In this document: in pieces, positions 28,231 through 36,876 of the stretch
Position numbering within the stretch: the stretch's first letter is position 1
How the letters are laid out: each line of letters begins with the position of its first letter
Source of the DNA: Dehalococcoidia bacterium
GTDB taxonomy: Bacteria; Chloroflexota; Dehalococcoidia; SpSt-223
Assembly (NCBI GenBank): GCA_026003895.1
Contig: BPIC01000001.1
Span: forward strand, 496,001 to 560,000
Reading direction: 5' to 3'
Length of the DNA: 64,000 nucleotides
The notes under the pieces: generated by a model
Told to the model about the DNA's origin: nothing
The model's database searches: none
Seen by the model: the letters and a program-made list of their open reading frames with translations, nothing else
Translations under genes and position numbers: made by a program

Positions 28231-29094
28231 CTATGCCAGCAGGGGAAGCTGCCAGCCGGCGGTGTCGGTGGACCAGCAAAGGCTTGGCGTGTCGCGGGCG
28301 GCAACCTCGAGGCGGACGCCGCTGATCCTTTCGCGGCGCAGCACGCTGCCGACGATCCGCTTGGCGAGACGCGGCGAGTTGTTGATCGCCGAAAGATGGG
28401 CCAGCCAGACCGTTCGTGGCCGACCGGTCGCCGACCCGGCGATGAGCCGGGCTGCTTCGAGGTTCGACAAGTGGCCGAGAGGGGAAAGGATGCGGGCCTT
28501 CAGCGACGCGGTGTATGGGCCGAGGCGCAGCGCATCGTAATCGTGATTCGCCTCGAGAATGAGGAGGTCGGCCGCTGCCAGCGGCTCGACGAGCGAGTCC
28601 GCTGCCGAGCCGAGATCAACGCAGTAGACGATCGTCCAACCGCCTGAGCGGATGAGAAAGCCCGCTGGCGCGGCCGCGTCGTGAGGAACCGGAAACGCGC
28701 TCACCTCACAATCGCCGATCGTCAGGGTCGAACCACGCGCCAGCGGGCGCCGGTTGATCGCGCCGACCGCCGCCTCAGCGGCGTCAAGCGTGCGTGGGTC
28801 GGCGACGACTGGGGTCCCGTACTTGCGCGAGAAGGCGCCGACGCCGATGGCATGGTCGCTGTGCTCATGACTGAGCAAGATGGCATCGACAGCGGCGGGC
28901 GGAACCCCCCGCCCGTCGAGGGCCCCGGCGGCATTCCGCGCCGGAATACCGAGATCGACGAGCAGCGCCGTCGTCGCTGATCGAACGAGTAGGCAGTTCC
29001 CGTTCGAGCCCGACGCCAGAATCTTGGCGCTCAGTCGGCCGGCGCTCTGCGATGAAGGGGCAGAGTCGATGGTATCGGTGCGGTTGGACAGCAT
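28231..29094 (-). CDS. WalJ/YycJ-like MBL-fold hydrolase
   Basis: The 287-residue metallo-beta-lactamase-fold enzyme has the metal motif HEHSDH at 76-81 and opens, after a short tail, with AKILASGSNGNCLLVR, the YycJ/WalJ signature. Later features are VSAFPVPHDAAAPAGF, D-L-G in CVDLG, LLILEANHDYDALR, SPLGHLSN and TVWLAHLS, all in family order. WalJ-type proteins act in the cytoplasm and have been tied to DNA repair and cell-wall stress in Firmicutes. The exact nuclease role here is inference. It sits between membrane GT genes and the queuosine transporter, with no obvious functional link. Confidence 0.88.
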   Translation of the reverse strand: MLSNRTDTIDSAPSSQSAGRLSAKILASGSNGNCLLVRSATTALLVDLGIPARNAAGALDGRGVPPAAVDAILLSHEHSDHAIGVGAFSRKYGTPVVADPRTLDAAEAAVGAINRRPLARGSTLTIGDCEVSAFPVPHDAAAPAGFLIRSGGWTIVYCVDLGSAADSLVEPLAAADLLILEANHDYDALRLGPYTASLKARILSPLGHLSNLEAARLIAGSATGRPRTVWLAHLSAINNSPRLAKRIVGSVLRRERISGVRLEVAARDTPSLCWSTDTAGWQLPLLA

Positions 29095-29123
29095 GCTGGC
29101 CGCGGATTATAGGGAGCTTCGGA

Positions 29124-29801
29124 TCAGCGCGCTATCGCCAGCGGGTTGAAGTCGGTTTCTCGATCAAACGGATCGCTTCCCTCGAGCCGCTTTAGCCTGC
29201 TGACGACCGTATAGGTGAGCGGTGTCGCGAGCGCTTCATAGGCCGTCTTGAAGCCCCAGTTGGTGAGGATGGTGATGAGCACCGCCTCGGCCGGGATCGT
29301 CCCGGCGAACGCAATCAGGACGAATACGGCCGAATCCAGTCCTTGGCCAACGAACGTGGAGGCGATGGTCCGTGTCCAAAGGAGCCGCCCCTCGGTCGCG
29401 ACCTTCAACCGGGCAAGGACATACGAATTTGCAAATGAGCCGACGAGATATGCGACAAACGACGCGAGCAGCAAGCGCGGCGTGTAACCCAAGATCGCTT
29501 CAAAGGCAGGCTGCGCGTCCCAGAACTCGGGCGCAGGCAGCAAGCGGGCGATCGTGAAGACGACGACGGCCAGCAGGTTACTGAGAAAACCGAGCCAAAT
29601 GACGCGTCGCGCTGCCGAATAGCCATACACCTCGGTCAGCACGTCGCCGACGATGTAGCTGACCGGAAAGATGATGTTGCCGGCGTCCATCACCAATGGA
29701 CCGAACGCGAGCAGCTTGACGGCGGCGATATTTGCCGTGATCAAGCTAGCAACGAACAGCGCGGCAACGGCCACGAAAGCAAAGGAATACTGCGCACGCA
29801 T
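29124..29801 (-). CDS. yhhQ: Queuosine precursor transporter, YhhQ/VUT family
   Basis: The ATG at 29801 has GGGGGAG four bases upstream; the in-frame start at 29825 is less likely. The 225-residue protein has six predicted helices and the family landmarks ITANIAAVKLLAF, GNIIFPVSYIVGDVLTEVYGY, RRVIWLGFLSNLLAV, FVAYLVGSFANSYVL and TRTIASTFVGQGLDSAVFV. YhhQ imports preQ0 or preQ1 for synthesis of the wobble base queuosine in tRNA. No other queuosine genes are in view. The symbol is by family resemblance. It lies in the cytoplasmic membrane and is about 50 bases from the broken GT-C gene upstream. Confidence 0.9.
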   Translation of the reverse strand: MRAQYSFAFVAVAALFVASLITANIAAVKLLAFGPLVMDAGNIIFPVSYIVGDVLTEVYGYSAARRVIWLGFLSNLLAVVVFTIARLLPAPEFWDAQPAFEAILGYTPRLLLASFVAYLVGSFANSYVLARLKVATEGRLLWTRTIASTFVGQGLDSAVFVLIAFAGTIPAEAVLITILTNWGFKTAYEALATPLTYTVVSRLKRLEGSDPFDRETDFNPLAIAR

Positions 29802-29851
29802 CGCTCCCCCCGATTGGTGAAGCATAGCGTCCTACGGCAATCGCAGGCGTG

Positions 29852-32052
29852 CTACCCCACCGGGTCGCCCGTTGGCGGGACTGTCCCACCCGGCCAGGTG
29901 ACGCTCAGGCGGACGGAGTAGTCGCCGGGCGGCATGTTGGAAGGAAGCGGCAGGTCGCGCTCATCGAGAATGCGGTCGCCGGGTTGCCAAAAGCTCGTTC
30001 GATACCAGCCGTCGCCGGGGTCGCCGCTCGTCCGCGAGACAACTCGTCCCGCGTCGTCCAGCAACTCAAGGGTCACGTTGCGGTCCTGCCAACGGAGCCC
30101 GCCCGACCACGAGGCCCGCCAATAGAGATACACCCCAAGATCGCTTGCGTAGCGCTCGAGCCGCACCCCTTCGAGCACGAGATCGTTGCCGAATCGGAGG
30201 TCGCGGGTCTCGGCGCCGGGGGGCGGCCACGGCCCCATCTTTCCGCACTCGCAGCGGAGCAATCCGCAGCCGTTCACCGACCCTGGCCGGTGGTGTCGCG
30301 CAGCGTCAGCTCGGCGGCGAGATAGCCTGGCGCCGGCGTGTCGGCCGGCAGGTCGATGACGAAACGGCTCTCCCGCCACTCTCCCCCGGCGCGAGCGGTG
30401 GCCCACCGGCCGGAAATGCGATTTCGCGCTCCGTCACCGGCCGGAAACCAGAAGCAACCAGCCGCAGCATGCCGGTCAAGTCGCGGGGGCCGGTCCAGCG
30501 GACGCCACCAGAGGACGAGCGTTGTCCGGCCGCCGGCGTCAGGCGCTTCAGGCTCGAAGCGAAAACCGCCGAATGCAAGGGCATCCCCGGCGCGCCCCTC
30601 GAGCGGATTGAACACGACATCATCGCCGAGGGCCCGTGACGGCGGGTTGCCGCCGAGCGCCGCGAAGATCGCCGGATTGTGACGCGCCAGCAACTCGTAG
30701 CGCCCATTCACCCCAAGCAGAACGCCGACGATGACCGACGCGCCAGCGAACCCCGCGACGATCCCATCCATCGGGTAGGGCCGATGCGCTGCCGCGCGCA
30801 GTCCAGCCGCGCCGAGGAAGGCGAGCAGGACAGCGATCGGCGACACGTCGGCGAGGTATCGCGACGTCGCATAGCGTTGCAGCAGGTCGGGAAGGAGCGC
30901 CGCCCCGGCAAGCAGCGCGAGGCCCCCCGCTGCGATCAAGGCGCTCGGCAGCTTCGTTCGCAGTCGCCAGAGCGCCGGCAGGCCAGCCGCGGCGAGCACG
31001 ACGAACGGCGTCGCGACGAAGAGGCCGGCGATCGGCTCGACCCGCAGCTCGGCGGGCAAGGCGAACGGCCCCAAACAGCCGCTCTGGCGTCGCGGCTGCC
31101 AGCCACGGAAAGCGGTCGAGCAGCGCCGGTGGCAAGAAGAGAAACAGCAGTGCGTTCGGGAGCAGGTAGGCGAGGCCGAAAAAACTGGTCATACCGGCCC
31201 GCGAGGTCAAACCCGGCAAGCTGATAGCGGTGGCCTGTCTCGACGAGGGATCCGAAGCGGGCCCAGTTGTACCAGCCGAGCGTCATCGCGGCCGTTGCAA
31301 GTGGCACCCCGACACCGAGCGCAGCGAGCGGCCGGCGCCTCCGCAGCAGCCAGACGATCGTGGTCAGCCCGAGCAGCGCAACCGCCGGCGCGAGAGAAAG
31401 GCGCGATCCTGCCGCGAGCGCCCAGGCGATTCCTGCCGCCGGCCACCAGCGCGACGCTCCGAGCGCGAGACCCGCGAACGCCAGCCCGGCCATCAGGAAG
31501 AACGCTCCAGCAAGGATCGCCGCCTCGTAAACTGCGGGACGGCCGAGCAGCGCCGGTAGCGGGTACGCCAGGCCGGCGACGAGGTAAGCGGCCACGACGT
31601 AGCCGCTTGGCGTAGACGGCAGAAGCCGGCGGAGCAGCAGGAGTGTGCCACCCGTTGCCACCGTCAGCCCGAGCGCGAAGGGGAGGGCGAGCGCGGCGTC
31701 GGGCATGTCGCGGAGGTCGACGAATGGCGCCGCAAGCGCGAGCAGCGCGGCCGGCACTGGACCGAAGTAAAGATAGTACCGTCCAGCGAAGTACGAGGCG
31801 TCGAGCATGGCGTTGTAGGGAAAGCGCTGATCGGGGTCGTAGGGGTCGGCGAGCGTGGCGAGCGCCGCCGGTGGCAGAGGTCCGCAGGGCAAGTTGGCCG
31901 CGCGCGAAGGCATCTGCCTGCTGACCGAACAAGCCCGTCGTCCAGCGAAACTCGCGGTCCGCAATCGGCTGGAACGTTCCGGCAGTCGCGATCCCGAGCT
32001 GGACGAACGCGACGGCAACGACGAGGAGCGCTGCTCCCAGACGCCCCCTCAC
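29852..32052 (-). pseudogene. GT-C-like membrane protein, paralog 5, five frameshifts
   Basis: The GTG at 32052 overlaps the TGA of the pterin dehydratase (GTGA), so the start is firm. The readable product goes through five frame changes, each removing one base: near 31877-31882; at the T6 run 31179-31184; at the G4 run 31069-31072; near 30281-30283; and near 30234-30243. The joined protein of about 730 residues has a leader helix (GAALLVVAVAFVQLG), the loop FPYNAMLDASYFAGRYYLYFGPVPA, some ten helices, and an outer beta-sandwich ending (NVTLELLDDAGRVVSRTSG, SFWQPGDRILDERDLPL, PPGDYSVRLSVTWPGG). That tail is the same module seen in the other four membrane proteins. Either this stretch is poorly sequenced or the gene is decaying. 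The single-direction shifts favour error. Confidence 0.7.
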
Positions 32053-32402
32053 GCCGCGGTCAGCTCGCGGTAGCAGTGATCCGTCTTGGCGGCGGCGATG
32101 AAGTCATTCAGATGGAGATTGCGGATGGCGTGCGTCCACCAACTGACCGTGACCGATCGCGCTTCGAGCAGGATGGCTGGATGGTGACCTTCCTGCTCGG
32201 CGAGGGCGGCAACGGCATTGGTAAAGCGAACGGCGTCGGCGTAGCGTCGAAAGCGAAACACGCGCTCCAAGCGCGGCACGCCGTCGCGCTCGACGATGGT
32301 CCAATCGGGGATTTGCGGCTGGAACTCGGCGAGTTGTTCGGGCGTTATTGTTGGCGAGTCCGGTCGACAGGCAACACAGTGAAGCTCGGTCAACGTCGTC
32401 AT
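32049..32402 (-). CDS. Pterin-4a-carbinolamine dehydratase
   Basis: The ATG at 32402 has GGAGG upstream, giving 117 residues. Signature residues are present: E-G-H73-H74-P75 followed by VTVSWWTH91 and LHLND100F, matching the H-H-P…H…D active site of the PCD/DCoH family. The enzyme dehydrates 4a-hydroxytetrahydrobiopterin in the cytoplasm; in bacteria it may serve aromatic amino acid hydroxylases or molybdopterin metabolism. No hydroxylase is nearby. An N-terminal stretch with two cysteines (HCVAC) is slightly unusual. It overlaps the first base of the broken GT-C gene. Confidence 0.9.
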   Translation of the reverse strand: MTTLTELHCVACRPDSPTITPEQLAEFQPQIPDWTIVERDGVPRLERVFRFRRYADAVRFTNAVAALAEQEGHHPAILLEARSVTVSWWTHAIRNLHLNDFIAAAKTDHCYRELTAA

Positions 32403-32539
32403 CAGCGCCTCCGCGAGGATTATCGCCGGCGGTCCGACTCCTGGGGAAAAGTCGTGGAGAAACCAGGCAAGCGTCATCTCGCCGAGCCTGCTTGGATCGA
32501 CTAGCATCAGGGTGGCGGTGGTGCAGTACGAGGTCCGAC

Positions 32540-32899
32540 ATGTGTCGAGTGCTGGTGGTTGACGATGACCCCTCCGTGGTGGCGCTCTGCGTCTTTGCGC
32601 TCGAGTTCGAGGGCCATCAGGCCGTCGGCTTCACCGACCTCCCGCAGGCGCTCGCCGCTGCTCGGCGCGAGCAGTTCGATGTGCTCGTCGCCGACGTGCC
32701 GACCGCCGGCGAGGCCGTCCTCACCGCGGAAGGCGACGCCGCTGCTCTCCCCATGCTGCTGATTGCCGAAGACAGCTTCCGGCTGCTGCAGATCCTGACC
32801 ACCGCGGTCCGCACCGACATCTATGGCCTCGCCAAGCCGTTCGACATTGGCGAGTTCGTTGACGAAGTGCAGCGCCTCGCCCACGCCCGCGCGGCCTAG
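32540..32899 (+). CDS. Stand-alone receiver-domain protein, degenerate
   Basis: The ATG at 32540 is preceded by GAGG. The 119-residue protein is a single receiver domain: acidic pair D8-D9 (VLVVDDDPSV), acceptor Asp52 in LVADVP, and Lys99 in LAKPF. It departs from the family in two ways. The usual M-P-x-x-x-G loop after the acceptor is shortened to VPTAGEAV. The conserved Thr/Ser of the fourth strand is missing (LLIAED). Phosphorylation may still occur, but signalling through the usual Thr-Tyr switch is doubtful. There is no output domain and no kinase nearby, so the partner is unknown. Confidence 0.8.
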   Translation: MCRVLVVDDDPSVVALCVFALEFEGHQAVGFTDLPQALAAARREQFDVLVADVPTAGEAVLTAEGDAAALPMLLIAEDSFRLLQILTTAVRTDIYGLAKPFDIGEFVDEVQRLAHARAA

Positions 32900-33073
32900 C
32901 CAGCGTTCGCCCTCGCACGACGCTCGCCACCGGACCGGTATTCCACCGTCGGCTCGCGGCGCCTGTGCGACAGGCGACGGGTTTCTCTCGACTACCCACC
33001 GAAGCGCTGCGCCGTTTGGCCCGAGGCTGGCTGCCGCCCTCGCTCCGGTTGCTACCTCCGGTGCTGAGGCCGC

Positions 33074-34273
33074 TTACCACGCGGTTTCGGCGCGCTCGGC
33101 GACGATCTGCTCGTAGGTGCGGATGGTCTGCTGGGCGATTGTTGTCCACGAAAAGCGCGTCCTCGCCTCGTGGTAGGCGTTGGCGGCGCGGGCCCGCGAC
33201 CATTCTGGGTGGTTCAGCGTGTGGAGAATGCCCCAGGCCAGCGAATCCGGGTTATTCGGCGAGACGTGGATACCAGTCTCGTGGTTGCGAACCACCTCGC
33301 TAAAGCCGCCAACGTCGGAGACGACGACCGGCGTTCTGGCAGCGAACCCTTCGAGCGCGACGATGCCGAACGGCTCGTAGAGGCTTGGGAAGACGGTACA
33401 GTCAGCGACGACGAACAGTTTGTCGCGATCAGCGTCCGGAAGGAAGCCGGTGAATAGCATCCGGCCATCGAGACCGAGCTGGCTGGCGCGCCGGCGGATG
33501 CTGTCAAGCATGCCCCCCGTGCCCGCGACGACGAACTTGGTGTCTGGCCGGCTCGTGAGCACGCGCGGCGCGGCTTCGACCAGAACGTGCACCCCTTTTT
33601 CCCAGACAATCCGCCCCACGTTGAAGACGATCGGTTCGTGCGGGAGCGCCCAGCGTGCCCGAAACTCCGACAGGTCGATGCTGCGCAAGCGGTCGAACGG
33701 TGTCGTGTCTACCCCGTTCGGGATAACGTCGATCTTGTCCGCCGGTGCGCCGAACGCCGTTTCCACTTCGTGGCACATAAATTCGGTACAGGTGATTACC
33801 CGCCACGCTTCGTAGACGAGCCACCATTCGGCATTGTGGATCGCTCGCTGGAGATCGGTCGTGAGCGACCCATGATTGCGTCCCCACTCGGTTGCGTGGA
33901 CGGTGGCGACGAGGGGCAGCTTGAAGGCGTGCTTCAGATCGATTCCGGCGAAGCTGACCAACCAATCGTGGACATGGACGAGGTCAAAGCCGCCCAGCGA
34001 CTGGACAATGGAGCGCGCTTGGGCGGCGAGAGGAAAGTTCGTTTGCTGGGCGTCGTGGAAGAAATCGCCGCTGCGAACGTCGGGAGGGTCGACGCGGTAG
34101 ACCGTCATGCGCTCTGCGACCCGCTCTTCGGGCGCACCGCCGGCCCAGCGCGGCGTCACGAGGTGGATCTCCACGCCAGCGGCATCCAGCGCTGGCGACA
34201 ACTCCGCGACGTGTTTGCCGAGGCCGCCAACGACGTGCGGCGGGTATTCCCAGGACAGCATCAAGACGCGCAT
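33074..34273 (-). CDS. Glycosyltransferase family 4 (glycogen/starch-synthase-like fold)
   Basis: The ATG at 34273 has GGAGGG upstream. The 399-residue GT-B enzyme opens MRVLMLSWEYPPHVVGGLGKH, typical for GT4 enzymes related to glycogen synthase, with the G-G-L-G donor loop. DLVHVHDW and ATVHATEWGR come next, then a C-terminal half with VFNVGRIVWEKGVHVLVEA and the E-x7-E motif EPFGIVALE. NDP-sugar donor; cytoplasmic. The acceptor cannot be told. The gene sits apart from the large GT cluster, following the GNAT gene by 31 bases on the same strand. Confidence 0.88.
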   Translation of the reverse strand: MRVLMLSWEYPPHVVGGLGKHVAELSPALDAAGVEIHLVTPRWAGGAPEERVAERMTVYRVDPPDVRSGDFFHDAQQTNFPLAAQARSIVQSLGGFDLVHVHDWLVSFAGIDLKHAFKLPLVATVHATEWGRNHGSLTTDLQRAIHNAEWWLVYEAWRVITCTEFMCHEVETAFGAPADKIDVIPNGVDTTPFDRLRSIDLSEFRARWALPHEPIVFNVGRIVWEKGVHVLVEAAPRVLTSRPDTKFVVAGTGGMLDSIRRRASQLGLDGRMLFTGFLPDADRDKLFVVADCTVFPSLYEPFGIVALEGFAARTPVVVSDVGGFSEVVRNHETGIHVSPNNPDSLAWGILHTLNHPEWSRARAANAYHEARTRFSWTTIAQQTIRTYEQIVAERAETAW

Positions 34274-34304
34274 CGATCCCTCCGAGCCGGAGCGTGGGCC
34301 GCGA

Positions 34305-35168
34305 TCAGTTAGGGTGGGCAGCCAGCGGGGTCAGGTCGAACGACGGCCGGCTCGTCCAACGCCCCAGGATAGGTTCGACCTCGTTGGTACGGCGGAACCC
34401 AACCGATCGGTAGAGCGCTTGGGCGACCCGGTTGGTCACCTGAGTGGTGAGCGCCACTTCGCGCGCCCCGCGCGCCGCAAGGTCGGCGAGTGCCAGCGCG
34501 AGCATCGCCCGGCCGAGCCCTCGGCCCTGGTCGGTGCGGCGCACGGCCAACCGGTCGAGATGGCCGCGTGGCCCGCGCACCGTCGATGAGGCATAGCCGA
34601 CCAGCTCGGCGCCGACCCAGCCGGTCAGGACGTTCACCTCGGTCATCGCTTCGTACCGCTCGAAGTCGAGCGGGTCGTTCCACCAGAGCCACGGGAAACT
34701 CGCCCGGTCGACCTGCGTCAGAGCGTCGAGGTAGCGCGGCTCGTAGGGCCGAGCTTCAAGCGGCGTCGCCGGCAGGTCGACGAGGCGAAGCGGCGCCAGC
34801 ACCATCGTCACGATCCGGTCGATCTCGTGAAATCCATGTTGGCGGTACCAGCGGCCGTCTCGCCAGACCTCGCCGATCGAGGGGACGACCGCCTGCACGC
34901 CGCGCGCCTCGAACGCCTCCACCAGCCGCTCGACGAGCCGCTGACTATTGGCGCTCCGAGCCGATAGCTCGAGGATCGAGCCGATTTCGCGGCGCCCGCG
35001 CCACCAGCCACCGATCACATACTCGCCAGTCGCCGGAATCCAGAACGAGGGGGCATCGCTCTCGGCAAGGTGACGCGCCAGCGAATTCGTGTCGTAGTTG
35101 GACAGCCACGGGATCCGTAGGAGCGGCGTGTCGGCCGCTTCCAGCGGCAGCAGCCGATCGGCCGTCAT
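34305..35168 (-). CDS. GNAT-family N-acetyltransferase, double-GNAT length
   Basis: The ATG at 35168 overlaps the rodA stop (ATGA). The 287-residue protein has its acetyl-CoA-binding motif in the C-terminal half: HLDRLAVRRTDQGRGLGRAMLALAL, with R-x-x-G-R-G-L-G, followed by EVALTTQVTNRVAQALYRSVGF. The first half (IGGWWRGRREIGSILELSA, VVPSIGEVWRDGRWYRQHGF) looks like a second, degenerate GNAT fold. The substrate is unknown. Co-transcription with rodA and the FHA genes suggests a role near cell-wall synthesis, which is inference. Confidence 0.85.
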   Translation of the reverse strand: MTADRLLPLEAADTPLLRIPWLSNYDTNSLARHLAESDAPSFWIPATGEYVIGGWWRGRREIGSILELSARSANSQRLVERLVEAFEARGVQAVVPSIGEVWRDGRWYRQHGFHEIDRIVTMVLAPLRLVDLPATPLEARPYEPRYLDALTQVDRASFPWLWWNDPLDFERYEAMTEVNVLTGWVGAELVGYASSTVRGPRGHLDRLAVRRTDQGRGLGRAMLALALADLAARGAREVALTTQVTNRVAQALYRSVGFRRTNEVEPILGRWTSRPSFDLTPLAAHPN

Positions 35169-36439
35169 GCCGGCCCCTCCGCATCAGCCGCAAGCCGCAG
35201 CAAGAGCCCGAGCAGCACCGAGTTCGTCACGATCGAGCTCCCACCGTAGGAGACGAACGGCAGCGTCACGCCGGTAAGGGGGAGCAGTCGGAGCACGCCG
35301 GCGATGATCACGAACGTCTGGATCCCGATGACGGTCACCAACCCGGCTGCCAGCAGTGCTGCGAACGTCGAGCGCGAACGCATCGCCAGCCGGAACCCTC
35401 GACCGATAAACACCGCATACAGCGCAATCAGCCCGAGGGTAACGGCCAGCCCTGCCTCCTCGCCGATCGCGACAAGGATGAAGTCGGTGTGAACGGCCGG
35501 GACATAGCCCGGCCGGCCAAGGCCAATTCCGGCGCCGAACAGCCCACCCGAGGCGAGGGCGATCAAGCCCTGTATCGATTGCATGCCCAGCCCGCTCGGC
35601 TGCGCCCACGGGTTCAGCCACGTATCGACCCGGTTCTGAAAGATCGGGATCGCCCGGTAGGCAACCCAGATCGCCGCCGCGAACGCCGCCACCGCGACCG
35701 ACAAATAGAGCAGCCGGCCGCTCGCGAGGTAGAGCATGGCGACGAAGATACCAAAGAACAGCAGCGCCGCGCCGAGGTCGCGCTGGATGACGAGCATACC
35801 GACGGCTAAGCCCCACATCACCAGCAAGGGGATGAGGTAGGGTATCGGTGGCAACGGCACCGGCCCGAGCCGATACGCTCCGCGCGACAGGATGACCGCA
35901 TGCTCGTCCAGATAGGCCGCCAGAAAGACAACGAGCAGTACTTTCAACAGCTCTGACGGCTGGAAGTAGATCCCGCCCGCCCCGAGCCAGAGGCGCGCTC
36001 CTGACCCGTTCAAATCTTGGCCGAACAAGAAAGTCAGCCCAACGAGGATGAGCCCGACGGTGGCGATGCTGTACTTGAAGCGCCGCAGCACCGCGATGCG
36101 GCGTGTCAGGAAGTACGTCGCCATCGCGATCACCAACCCCAGCACCAGCCAGATCGCTTGCCGCATCCCAAAGTCGGGATCGAGCCGGAGAAGAAACACG
36201 AGGCCGATCCCACTCAGGGCGACGACGATCGGCAGGAGGAGCTGGTCCCCCCGCACACCCGCGAGAGACAGCACGATGTGGACGGCCAGCGCTGCTGCCA
36301 AGTAGACGAGCAGCGGAGCGAAGGCCGCAGGGACAAGTTCACCACGACGCGCCGCGCTGGCGATCGCTGCGCCACACAGAACGAGCGCACCCCCGGAAAG
36401 CAGCAGCCCAGTCTCACGCAGTCGCCAGCTCAGCCTCAC
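35165..36439 (-). CDS. rodA: FtsW/RodA-family SEDS peptidoglycan polymerase
   Basis: The GTG at 36439 overlaps the fhaB-like stop (GTGA), which decides it against the longer frame to 36571. The 424-residue polytopic protein shows SEDS motifs: YFQPSELLKVLLVVFLAAYL, IQRDLGAALLFFG, RVDTWLNPWAQPSGLGMQSIQ, GIGLGRPGYVPAVHTDFILVAIGEEAG and GVTLPFVSYGGSSI. These proteins polymerise lipid II into glycan strands, working with a class B penicillin-binding protein. No class B PBP is in this operon. RodA fits better than FtsW by context (FHA pair), but the choice is an inference. Cytoplasmic membrane. Confidence 0.93.
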   Translation of the reverse strand: MRLSWRLRETGLLLSGGALVLCGAAIASAARRGELVPAAFAPLLVYLAAALAVHIVLSLAGVRGDQLLLPIVVALSGIGLVFLLRLDPDFGMRQAIWLVLGLVIAMATYFLTRRIAVLRRFKYSIATVGLILVGLTFLFGQDLNGSGARLWLGAGGIYFQPSELLKVLLVVFLAAYLDEHAVILSRGAYRLGPVPLPPIPYLIPLLVMWGLAVGMLVIQRDLGAALLFFGIFVAMLYLASGRLLYLSVAVAAFAAAIWVAYRAIPIFQNRVDTWLNPWAQPSGLGMQSIQGLIALASGGLFGAGIGLGRPGYVPAVHTDFILVAIGEEAGLAVTLGLIALYAVFIGRGFRLAMRSRSTFAALLAAGLVTVIGIQTFVIIAGVLRLLPLTGVTLPFVSYGGSSIVTNSVLLGLLLRLAADAEGPA

Positions 36440-36876
36440 CCGCCACGCTCCAAGCGAAGGCGGACCGCGCCAAACTCGAGGAGATCGCCGGGCACCACGA
36501 CGGTTGCCGCGGCGAGTGGTCGGCCATTTACTCGCGTTCCATTCGTCGAGCCAAGGTCTTCCAGCCACCACCGGCCGTCGACCTGCCGAAGTAGCGCATG
36601 CCGACTGGACACCGTCTCGTCCGGCAGAACAAGGCCGCTCCCCGGCGCCCGGCCGACCGTTGTCTCCGTTCCAATCGCAAGGGTCGCGCCCCGCTTTAGG
36701 CCGCTGCGCGCACCGTCGACAACGCGCAGGACCGCCGGGGCTGCGCCTGCCGTGGGGGCGACCACCGGCCGGCTGCGCAGGTCGCGCCAGAGGAGGAACG
36801 CGATCTGAAGAAGAAAGGCGTAGAGCAGGACGACAAACAGCACGCGCAGCCCGAGAATGCCGACGTCGGTGATCAC
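36436..36876 (-). CDS. FHA-domain membrane protein, FhaB-like
   Basis: The GTG at 36876 overlaps the fhaA-like stop (GTGA). The product has 146 residues: one N-terminal TM helix (LGLRVLFVVLLYAFLLQIAF) and one FHA domain with GRAPGSG, SSRHALL and DLGSTNGTRVNG, the phosphothreonine-binding loops. In Actinobacteria the like-named FhaB (FipA) sits in the operon with rodA and pknB and binds phosphorylated cell-division proteins. No Ser/Thr kinase is visible in this window, so the phospho-partner is unknown. Confidence 0.9.
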   Translation of the reverse strand: MITDVGILGLRVLFVVLLYAFLLQIAFLLWRDLRSRPVVAPTAGAAPAVLRVVDGARSGLKRGATLAIGTETTVGRAPGSGLVLPDETVSSRHALLRQVDGRWWLEDLGSTNGTRVNGRPLAAATVVVPGDLLEFGAVRLRLERGG

